Source of the DNA: Antedon mediterranea
Lineage: Eukaryota; Echinodermata; Crinoidea; Comatulida; Antedonidae
Reading direction: 5' to 3'
Assembly: GCF_964355755.1 (NCBI RefSeq)
Contig: NC_092679.1
Coordinates: 5,642,001 to 5,706,000 of the forward strand
Length of the DNA: 64,000 nt
Shown here one piece after another: positions 39,201-46,600 of the stretch. The translations under genes and the position numbers were made by a program. How positions within the stretch are numbered: position 1 is the stretch's first letter; each line of letters starts with the position of its first letter. The notes beneath the pieces are model-generated. The model worked only from the letters and a program-made list of their open reading frames with translations. It did no database searches and was not told where the DNA came from.

Positions 39201-40054
39201 TAAAGTGACGGACATTGACACACCTTGTTCATTGATGTGACGTACCATCTAGGTTTTTTGACGCACCCCTGCGTCAGTAATTATTTGTAAATGACGCACC
39301 CATGACGCACCTCTCCCGGGGGTCGTATAGTGAGTCATACAATTGACAAGTGCATAACTACATCTACGCTTACATAGCACCCTCTATAATTACTGTACCT
39401 TTTGTTTTTAGAAGTATGGTAGCGTACCTCTAGACACAACATTATTTTCATAACAAAAATTGCAATTTTGCGCTTACAAATTCACTGCTTTTCATGCAAT
39501 TATTATTATTATTATTTGTCTGCCCTTAGTTAGTGCATTAAATATAGTGCAACTGAGTTTGTAGTAGGGAACCATATTAATACATTAAGTCGGATGAATA
39601 GCCACACAGCGTTTATATAGCCATACCTACCTGTCAAATAGCTGTATAATGACTGTAAATGTGCCTTATCTTTATAATGTCCACGACATAATGAGCTCCA
39701 AACTACATCTGATATTTTCTTCACCATTTCTCTTGTAGCAAAATTCGATTTGTGCTCGCTGAGATCAACAGAGCCTTTGATTTGCGATTCAAACTTTGCA
39801 AGAAAGGCCTCAACATACGACATTTGTACTACCGGGAAAATAGGCTCAAGCGTGCGAGACTCATTCATGCCTTCCATCACCGTATTGGCGCGATTACTCG
39901 TCAGGCCATTCTCCACGATGCCTGCTACTAAAGACAGCATTGCTAGGTTTGGTTCATGACCATCTGTAGTTAGTTCTAAACGAAATAATTCAACAACAGA
40001 CTGTATGTCTTGTAATGGAAATAAACGTTTCGCTGCGTCCCGAAATCCCGCCAT
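18219..40054 (-). CDS. MEN1: Menin (multiple endocrine neoplasia type 1 protein)
   Basis: Six coding exons on the minus strand in consistent phase: 40054-39631, 32044-31850, 25420-25278, 22118-22078, 20027-19803, 19347-18219. The product is 718 residues; human menin is about 610-615. Menin is a nuclear scaffold that binds KMT2A/B and JunD, linking H3K4 methylation to transcription. Diagnostic segments: N-terminal [13 protein letters not shown], then [35 protein letters not shown] with [67 protein letters not shown] and the C-terminal KMKGLKDLL and [13 protein letters not shown] preferred the ATG at 40054 over the in-frame one at 40075: it has A at -3 and G at +4 and matches the human start. 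The extra length is an acidic, Ser/Asn-rich linker in the last exon. Introns hold two large satellites and several transposons. Confidence 0.96.
19443..19698. mobile_element. TTAA-flanked MITE in MEN1 intron 5
   Basis: A 256-bp element bounded by AGATGTATTGTCCCCC at the left and GGGGGACAATACATCT at the right. Each end abuts TTAA (19439-19442 and 19699-19702), which fits piggyBac-type integration. It makes up over half of the 455-bp intron. Confidence 0.85.
20676..21011. mobile_element. MITE of the TCTGTCTACACTATCAAACT family, copy 3, with internal insertion
   Basis: The left end (TTAAGCTCTGTCTACACTAT) and right end (GATAGTGTAGACAGAGCTTT) are those of the 147-162-bp copies. About 180 bp of unrelated sequence (about 20760-20940, starting with TTTGTTTGTTTG) sits in the middle, giving 336 bp. 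It lies in MEN1 intron 4. The insert may be a LINE or SINE tail in reverse orientation. Confidence 0.75.
24870..24985 (+). mobile_element. tRNA-derived SINE head in MEN1 intron 3
   Basis: A box-like TGGCGCAGTGTGTTGGAC and a decayed B box (GTGGTACAAACCAACTC) are spaced as in a tRNA gene, followed by TTGCTTGTATCCTTAGGACA. The decay of both boxes argues against a functional tRNA. Confidence 0.6.
25623..27410. repeat. 15-bp satellite, about 119 units, nearly perfect
   Basis: The unit GCTTACCAGGGCTGG repeats 117 times without a visible change, then ends with two 14-bp units and a 5-bp stub. It is 67% GC in an AT-rich neighbourhood. It lies in MEN1 intron 2, about 200 nt from the 3' splice site of exon 3. 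On the plus strand two adjacent units give GGG-N2-GGG-N7-GGG-N2-GGG, a standard G-quadruplex pattern. On the minus strand, which is the MEN1 sense strand, every unit contains CTGGTAAGC, close to a 5' splice site. Confidence 0.97.
27497..28122. mobile_element. TTAA-flanked non-autonomous DNA transposon in MEN1 intron 2
   Basis: A 626-bp element. Its left end AGACCCCTTCCCTGC and right end GTAGGGAATGGGGCT are imperfect complements and both abut TTAA (27493-27496; 28123-28126). I see no transposase frame inside. Confidence 0.65.
29098..31695. repeat. 79-80-bp satellite with higher-order structure, split by a transposon
   Basis: Nineteen units are visible at 29098-30549 and 31621-31695. Each has two related halves: GGCTAGGCTAGGGTGACCAG with TCTTTTTATAGT, and GGCTATACTAGGCTAGG with TTACCAGTCTCTTTATTTGG. 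Variants alternate (TAGTGATTGGC, TAGTCGTTAGC, GACCGATCT). Units 8-11 and 12-15 repeat the same four-variant order, a higher-order repeat of about 316 bp. The last unit is cut by the element at 30550-31620. Confidence 0.93.
30550..31620. mobile_element. Foldback DNA transposon (Mutator-like candidate) with 10-bp target duplication
   Basis: A 1,071-bp element beginning GGGTGTCACGAAAGCTCAGA and ending with the complement TTTCGTGACACCC. The two halves are imperfect complements over roughly 300 bp: for example GTTTTTGTTTCTATGGAGCG near 31065 against CCATAGAAACAAAAACATTG near 31315. About 240 bp extra sits in the left arm and a 15-bp tandem duplication near the right tip. GTCCTTTTAT flanks both sides (30540-30549; 31621-31630). 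Long arms plus a 9-11-bp duplication fit Mutator-like elements. No transposase frame is present. Confidence 0.85.
33541..33850 (-). mobile_element. tRNA-derived SINE, nearly complete, in MEN1 intron 1
   Basis: Read on the minus strand it starts with an A box (TGGCCCAGTGG) and a B box (GGTTCGAGTGC). The body reads GGTCCAGTGTACACATCTAG and TTTAAAGAACCTAGTACATC, with the tail CTTTGACTGAAGAGGTCGCC. The body recurs at 45490-45800 and the tail at 43770-43855. Confidence 0.75.
34740..35080. repeat. Possible degraded repeat in MEN1 intron 1
   Basis: Less AT-rich than its surroundings, with repeated GTCGTAA words (GCGTCGTAACAG, AGCTGTCGTAACAAAC, AGTGTCGTAAGAGA). No clean terminal repeat was found, so this is only a candidate. 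Confidence 0.3.
36584..37626. mobile_element. Non-autonomous piggyBac-like element in MEN1 intron 1
   Basis: A 1,043-bp element with ends CACTTTGACTGCCA and (T)GGCAGTCAAAGTG. Both abut TTAA (36580-36583; 37627-37630), the piggyBac target duplication. Just inside the left end a segment holding the palindrome ACGAAGATCTTCGT occurs twice. The interior carries no transposase; the short frame at 37304-37507 has no similarity I recognise. Confidence 0.85.
37662..37847. mobile_element. GGTTCCCACTAG MITE copy in MEN1 intron 1
   Basis: Begins AAGCTTGGTTCCCACTAGAA and ends CTAGTGGGAACCACGCTT, with the same core as the copies at 4215 and 9682. Confidence 0.85.
37848..38250. repeat. Cluster of CTAATAGTAACCC words in both orientations
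   Basis: About eight copies of (C/A)TAATAGTAACCC occur at 37848-37920 and 38160-38220, with complements (GGGTTACTATTAG) near 37950 and 38115. This suggests a small inverted-repeat element with tandemly repeated ends. Confidence 0.6.
39017..39354. mobile_element. MITE with long terminal inverted repeats and GACGCACC motifs, MEN1 intron 1
   Basis: A 338-bp element. The left arm TGCACTTGTCAATTGTATGA and ACGACCCCCGGGAGAGGTGC are mirrored exactly at the right end over almost 50 bp. TAA lies just outside both ends, compatible with a Harbinger-type 3-bp duplication. Inside, TGACGCAC or its complement occurs repeatedly. It lies about 280 bp downstream of MEN1 exon 1. Confidence 0.85.
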
Positions 40055-40690
40055 CTTTGGCTTAGCTCTTTGCATCTCGAAGTAAACAACAAGACGTGAT
40101 CAGTCGTCCAAAACAAACACAGCAACAACCAGCAGCAGTGAGTGTTGCTGTTGTTGATGATATGGTCAAATTGATAGTTATTCGGTGAAATATCGCATCA
40201 ATAACCAACATATAGTCACGATTTCTGTTGACTCACTTTCGAAAGATGACAAATAGCAATTACCTTTTTTATTTGCCGTTAACAATAAGTGAGAAATAGC
40301 GTAATTTCTACATGCATCCACGTGCGTCATCCATTGGGTCAATGAACTTTTCGTTCGTTGTGAAGGAATTCCAGAGGGAGTCCTTTATCAGGAGATAAAA
40401 ACACATGTTTATTCGAACGCTCTTTTTTTTCAGATCAGGATAGTACAGGTATTTTGTTTTATTATACACTGTATAATAACACAGTAACCATTATTTGCCA
40501 ACCTGTAGTTTTATCTAGCTTGTGGTTTTAAACAAGACATTTCTGGGGAATTTCTGATGATGCTGGTTTTTTTTGCTTTATATAAATCAGAGAGTTAATA
40601 TTTAATTACAACTCTATCTTTAGAAATTATCTTTGTTTACTTTTTCTGTGTGATTTTAATTTCAGAATACAGGTGGTGGTGATATGAATG
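40055..40690. promoter_or_regulatory. Probable shared promoter between MEN1 and the orphan gene
   Basis: The two start codons point away from each other across 636 bp. The interval holds an inverted CCAAT box (CCATTGGG near 40333) next to a CRE-like TGCGTCAT. On the plus strand a possible 5' UTR exon ends at 40448 (TAGTACAG before GTATTTT), with an acceptor at 40665 (TTTAATTTCAG) upstream of the orphan start. These splice sites are inferred only. Confidence 0.4.
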
Positions 40691-41131
40691 ATGGCAATGC
40701 TAACTGGGAAAGCCCTTCTATGTTTCCTTGAAGATGGGTCTCACTTTCAAAGAATACTCATTTCTGAAAAACAAGAACAATTTGGCCTTTCAGGAAAGCC
40801 AATTATTCCACCCGAGGGAAGCTACCACGAATGTTGTTTCGATGATATACCACATTTCTTCAGCATAAAAATTATCAAACATTCAACCAATGAGATTGTG
40901 GTAATCAAACATGTGATGAAAACAGGTGGTGATAACTGTTCACTGCAGAATGAACAATTTGATTTTCACACAGATGAGCTGTTAGTAGGCTCAAAAGCTG
41001 AAACTGCAATAACACAGTATTTTAATCCTGGACTTAAAGGAAGACAGTGTTATGTATGTGTTGGAAATATTTCAATAACATTGGGACCAAATCAATTTAC
41101 TGGATATGTACTTGATGATGATGGTTTCTGA
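40691..41131 (+). CDS. Unrecognised 146-residue protein between MEN1 and SMIM12
   Basis: A single open frame with no introns. The ATG at 40691 is in good context (A at -3, G at +4); in-frame ATGs also lie at 40688 and 40697, and a 15-codon upstream frame starting at 40684 overlaps it. AATAAA follows 22 nt after the stop (41153-41158). I do not recognise the family. There is no signal peptide or membrane segment. Alternating hydrophobic residues (FFSIKIIKH, EIVVIKHVM, NISITLGPNQFTGYVL) suggest a beta-rich fold, with six cysteines including CYVC. Protein-like composition, poly(A) signal and promoter spacing favour a real gene. Confidence 0.65.
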   Translation: MAMLTGKALLCFLEDGSHFQRILISEKQEQFGLSGKPIIPPEGSYHECCFDDIPHFFSIKIIKHSTNEIVVIKHVMKTGGDNCSLQNEQFDFHTDELLVGSKAETAITQYFNPGLKGRQCYVCVGNISITLGPNQFTGYVLDDDGF

Positions 41132-41417
41132 AGAAACTACTGTACCTACATTAATAAATCAATCATTTTATTTGGTGTATTTTAAAAGGAAATCCATACC
41201 CAATTAGAAAATGGCAACTAAATTTATTTTGAAAATAAAAAGTCAAGATGCAAAATAATTGTTGAGGCAACTACAGTAATTGTTAGTATAATTCTGTGTG
41301 AATAATAAGGTGATCAGAATTAGCTTTTCACAATTCAAGCAAAGGACAAGTATGACATTCTTGTTTATTATTACTACTACAGCATTTTCTGGCAATTTTG
41401 TCTTCTGGCAATCTTCA

Positions 41418-41700
41418 TATACCTTGATGAATATTTATATTATCTTGATGAATATTTATATTATCTTGATGAATATTTATAAATATTTAAATTATCTTAA
41501 TGAATATTTATATTATCTTGATAAATATTTATATTATCTTGATGAATTTTTATATTATCTTGAACATTTATATTATCTTGATGAACATTTATATTATCTT
41601 GATGAATATTTATATTATCTTGATGAATATTTATATTATCTTGATGAATATTTATATTATCTTGATGAATATATTTATATATCTTGATGAATATTCATAT
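41418..41700. repeat. 21-bp tandem repeat between convergent genes
   Basis: About twelve units of ATCTTGATGAATATTTATATT with small changes lie between the 3' ends of the orphan gene and SMIM12. Open frames through it (YLDEYLY-type and IYIILMN-type) are by-products of the 7-codon period. Confidence 0.92.
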
Positions 41701-41758
41701 CATGATCCATTTATTACTGTATAAAAAGATAGAAATTGAGATAGTTTTTTTAAATTTG

Positions 41759-42025
41759 TTAAGTTGGCCTATTTCGATTCAATATAGTCCTAGGTATCTC
41801 TTTCTTTGCTTTTAGGCTGTCGACTTGAATGGCTTCTTCTTCATCTATATGCTTAAGCAAACGATCTTCTCTTTCTTCTACAATACTAGTCTCTCTATAT
41901 GCTTGCTGTCGACCTCCGCGTACTAAGTTCTCAAAATTGTAACCAATCACTCCAATGATTACAGCAGCAGGAAACGTAACATACGGTGCATACGTCCGTA
42001 AACCTGCAAGAATCACTGGCCACAT
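41759..42025 (-). CDS. SMIM12: Small integral membrane protein 12
   Basis: An 88-residue single-exon frame; human SMIM12 has 92. The start MWPV, the block RTYAPYVTFPAAVIIGVIGY (about residues 10-29, the single membrane segment) and the C-terminal VLNRNRP-like end (ILNRNRPT) are family hallmarks, with EEREDR in the charged middle. Its molecular function is not established. An acceptor (TTATTAATAG) sits 11 nt before the ATG, so a 5' UTR intron is likely. A poly(A) signal lies at 41715-41710 on this strand. Confidence 0.93.
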   Translation of the reverse strand: MWPVILAGLRTYAPYVTFPAAVIIGVIGYNFENLVRGGRQQAYRETSIVEEREDRLLKHIDEEEAIQVDSLKAKKEIPRTILNRNRPT

Positions 42026-42639
42026 TGTTTAACTTCTATTAATAAAAATACAAAAGAAAAATTAGAATGTAAAAATAATTTAGCATACCGTAAACTGTTA
42101 GTAGTTTGGCAATAAAAAAGATGGATATATATATCCTTAAATATTCAATTTTACTTAAATATTTATTGATTGTACCAACATCAACAATGAAAAGTAAAAA
42201 TAAAATACATTGATTTAGACTTTGTTTGCATACTAAAGTCCTACATATCATCATCATGGGTATCCATCCTAGCTTCTACACTACTAGGCCTATAGACTAT
42301 AGTAATAATACAGTTCCACATGCCTCCCCTCCTAGTACTACAGTACTATAGTAGGCCTACTCCTACCAGACCAGACTAAAACCGCTAAAACTAGGCCCTG
42401 CCGCCCTCTCCAACTAATAATAAGCCTTATCACTGCATCAGTATATTAATAAGCCATAACATTATAATTGGCCCTCTAGCCAAAATGTAACAATAATCAT
42501 TACTATTTTTGAGTTTATTTCATGTACAACACATACAGCACATATTAAGAATAATAAAGATCAAATTTAGTGTTAAAACTACCATATAAATGCTTTAAAA
42601 TAGCTTTGGACAAACTTTCTTCTTTCTTCTTCTCGTGCA

Positions 42640-43601
42640 TTTCTTGTTCGGATATTTACGCCCTCTATAATCCGATTGCGAAGCCCCTCTGACCGCCGCG
42701 GATTCTAAATACATTTTAATTGGCGCTGCGTTTCAGCAAGTAGATATTCTATCCAATGAATGAAGGCGTTTTAAAAAGCTTTATTGTTTATGTTTTTACC
42801 TGGCGGCCATTTCAATTTGAAGCTGATTCAATCGAAATCTGCAGTAAGAATATAGTATAGGCCTAGGCCTACTACGTTTTACCTTTTGATGATCTATGGT
42901 AATTATATAGCCTAGGCCTACCATTCATGGCTGGATCCCCATTCATAATATTGGGGTTTTTTTTCGCGCATAACAATAGCATTGTCTTGGCTAGGCCTGT
43001 CTGTGACCTCACTCAGAGTTCAGCAGCCAGGCCCACCCAACCCAGTCATTATCATGATTGATTGATGATGATGCCTGGCTGGCTGGCCGGGTGGTTTTTA
43101 GGGCTATCTAGGCCTATAATTATATAGTATAGGCCTAGAGCCCTGACAACGTTGCAGACCCTGTATAGGCGCCTAGCTACAGCCTGGCTAGGCCAGTGAA
43201 TAATTTCGCCAGTGTAGCATAGCAAAAAGCTATACAAAACAACCTTCTTGCTACACATTTCTACAATTGTGTAGCAAAATATACTATAGAAAACTATGTT
43301 TCTCGACTCAAAAATCAGTTTTATTAGCAATATTGCTAAACAAAATTTTAAGATGAAATGTTTCCCTGTAGGCTACTAAGGGTTAGGCTAGTCTAGGCCT
43401 GCATCAGACTTTTTTTGTTTAAAAATTCTTTGCTATTTAATAATATTATTAATTCCTACAGTTTAAAAGAGAGCAACAACCAATGTGTTTTTTATATAAA
43501 AACGTAGGCCTATTGATTCATTTTCTTTTTTTATATAGGCCTAGTTGCGTGAACTACAGTGTGATATGAATGAATGATATATATATATAAATAAAAGAGC
43601 A
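42640..43601. promoter_or_regulatory. Head-to-head promoter region SMIM12 / CEP128
   Basis: Relatively GC-rich sequence near 42660-42730 (CCGCCGCGG) and a CCAAT box (ATCCAATGAA near 42752) lie between the divergent genes. Repeated TAGGCCTA words fill the rest. I cannot place the start sites. Confidence 0.4.
42800..42850 (-). other. Predicted SMIM12 5' UTR exon (donor side)
   Basis: On the minus strand, CAAATTGAAATGGCCGCCAG is followed by GTAAAAAC, a good donor at 42799. Joined to the acceptor at 42036 it gives a five-codon upstream frame (MAARS, stop) just before the SMIM12 ATG. The exon's 5' limit is a guess. The region could instead belong to the CEP128 leader on the other strand. Confidence 0.4.
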
Positions 43602-46600
43602 ATGTCAAGCAGTGAATCTGAAAGTTATTATCAACCCCATGTGGGACTGCATCATATCCTACCAACCCCACCAAGAAGAAGACAAAGAGTTTCCTCATCA
43701 TCATCAGTTGGCGGTGATAGAGTTGAAAAGCTTACCTCAACTTTAAGGGTACACATTTATCTTGTCTGGACTTTTGTATCAGTGCTTTACTGGGACCTCT
43801 GCGAGAGAAGTCTTTGACTGAAGAGGTCCCCAGTATAAAGACAAAATAAATAAAATAGGACAGCGAGTGATACTGCAGCTCAGCTGGGTATTCCTGTAGC
43901 TAATAAATTAATGTAAAATGTAATGTTTGATTTATATAGACTAGTGCTTGTACAATCAAAAGATTGTCCCAAAGCGCTGAGAAAAAAAACAGAAAGAAAT
44001 TACAAAGAAAAAAGTTGGGTTTTTAAGAGTATTATGATGAATGTTATATAAAGTTGAGTTGTATGAAAAACAACTGACTAAAGTTTAACAAGCACCACAC
44101 AGATTATATTACATAATTTGTTTTGTAATTTTTAATTTGTTTGTTTTTTCTTTAGGATACAGATAGAAATTTGTATTCTGTTGATCATATGTTAAACACA
44201 TACAGAGGATCCTCAAATCAACAGCTGTCTGCAATTAACAGGGTAAGCAGTGATTTCCATTATTAACAATTTGTTTTAAAAAGTTCAATTCAAAAGTAAT
44301 ACTGTGACTTAAAAAATAAATGTTTAAAGGAGATATCAGAAAGCAGGACTTTGACAGTCATGCTCACAAAAGATGCATTCATTATATTTCACTTCATTAC
44401 ATTTTTACAAGATGACATCATACACACATTTCATAGAATTATTCTCTTACACTTGACTGATTTCTTCTGTAGTTGAGGGATAGTCTGTCAAAAACAACAA
44501 AACAGCTTAGAGATGAAAGATTAGCAGCAGCAGCTGAAACAAGGGGAAGTAGGGGACCAATGCGATCAAGTGATCTGGAGGATGATCAAAGGAGATACCA
44601 GCCTACTACACCTCTCAGGGATTATAAGGTTGGTGGCTCCATATTATGATTTTGTTTAAAATAGATAGCCGCATGATGGGAAGGAATCAATCCGGGACCA
44701 GTGAAATGTAATGTCACTGAAGTGTCTGAACCATTGATTGCAACTACATAAAACTAACTTAATTTATTTTTAATTGAGCTGTACTTACATATGAAGATTT
44801 CTCATCTGTTTTGCAGAATCCTGGCACATCCAGTCACAGAAAGCAAAGGAAAAGACCATCAGTGAGATTTGATGAGGACCTTGATGAGGTTAGTGATAGT
44901 TAAAAGAATTACCCTTTAGATTTAAAAGTGATACTTTTCTTAAGATGCAGCTTATGGTTGCATTGTATGTTAAATCTGTACATTTGTGTAATTCATAATA
45001 ATAATACAGTATTGTATATAGTAGTTCGTTCTTATATAGGTCATATACTCTCAATGCGCTGTACATAAACTATAAAAAACGATAGCAATACTGTAATTTC
45101 AAATTAATGAAAAGCTCGTCTCTCTCTCTCTCTCTCTTCCACTATATGTAGATGTATGTCCTAGTCGTCTTAGGAACTACTAGTAGACATTGACCTTAAT
45201 TATGTATAAAGGGCTGTAATAAACAGTTATTTCTTCTTTATTTGTCCAAGATTCATGAAATACACCAGACTGTGAGAGATCTTAGTTCTGATCAGCATCG
45301 ACTTGGGCGAGAGTTGAACGAGGAAGTACAAAGACGTTTACAAAGTGAAACAGAACACAAAAGAAATCTAGAGAGTCTTTCCAGTAGTTTTAGGCACACT
45401 CTAAAAGAAGAATCGGTATGTAACTAACTATGGATATACTCTTTGTTAGCATAAATGATTAAATCATTTTAAAATTAAATTATCAACCATATTTGTTAGT
45501 CAAGTGGCAGGGGCGCCATCAAAACCATAGCTTTACCATCGGCACAGGTTAAGTCACTCCTCAACCATTGTTTTGGTGGTTGAACAATATTTCTCGGATA
45601 AGGACTTAAAACTGGAGGTCCAGTTTACACATCTGGTTCGTGTACACTATAAAGAACCCAGTACATCATTCAGCCCTGACGAACAGGCACTGTTTGTTGG
45701 CAGCACTCGATACGAAGGGACCCTTAGGGGAGTAGAAAGTTGTGGTATATTTCGTCCACACCTATGCACAATTCAGCCCAGTAGGCTGCAAGTATAAGGT
45801 TATTCCCCCATTTACATAATATTGATATAAGATTTCTTTTTGTAAAAACCAAACGTTCTGTAAGTTTGCTTATAATTTTTTGGTTTTTACTAAAAGAATT
45901 CTTTGTTATATCTATTGTAAAACTAGAGGAAATTTTTCCAGCATATATTGATCCTTTTTAATTTTAATCCATTGTAGTCATCAGACCGAGTGGAGAAACG
46001 GTTACGAGATATACAGGATGAACTAAGGCAGGACAGATTGAGGAAGGAACATAAGGATAGACCTATTAACAGAGGAGATGCCATGTCTTTACAGCTTAGA
46101 GAGGTATGGTTGAATGAATAGTGTAAAGGTCAGAGGGTAATCTACACAGGTATCCTGTATTTTTGCAGCTAAGAAGTTAAACAAAACATAGCAGCTTAAA
46201 TGTATCTATTTTAAATGACGAAGTTTGTATGTGAAAAGTAATGGATGATTTTGTTGTTGAATTTAAAAAAGACAAATTCTATATCCTAGGCCATTCAAAC
46301 TCAACGATCTGTACAAAAAGAGGAGGACAATGAGACCAGTAAACGATTTCTGCAGAATGAGAGTCAGCGGCAGAAGCTGGGCTTAGAATTGGATGAAACT
46401 AAGCAGAAATTGAACCAAACGCAGGGAGTTAATACAGCATTGAAAGAACAAATTAATACCCTGCAATTACAGCTAGACAAAGCCGACCAAGAGAGAAACC
46501 AGTTAGGAACAAAACTTAAATCATTCATGGAAGCTGCTGAAGATGAGAGTCGACATTCAGCGAGAGGACGCAGGAATATAGGTACAGTTCTCAATTGAAT

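Noticed and set aside
41298-41724. Tyr/Ile-rich repeat proteins (YLDEYLY and IYIILMN types)
   Set aside because: They arise from the 21-bp tandem repeat between genes.
45573-45797. 74-codon frame in CEP128 intron 5
   Set aside because: Lies within a SINE copy.
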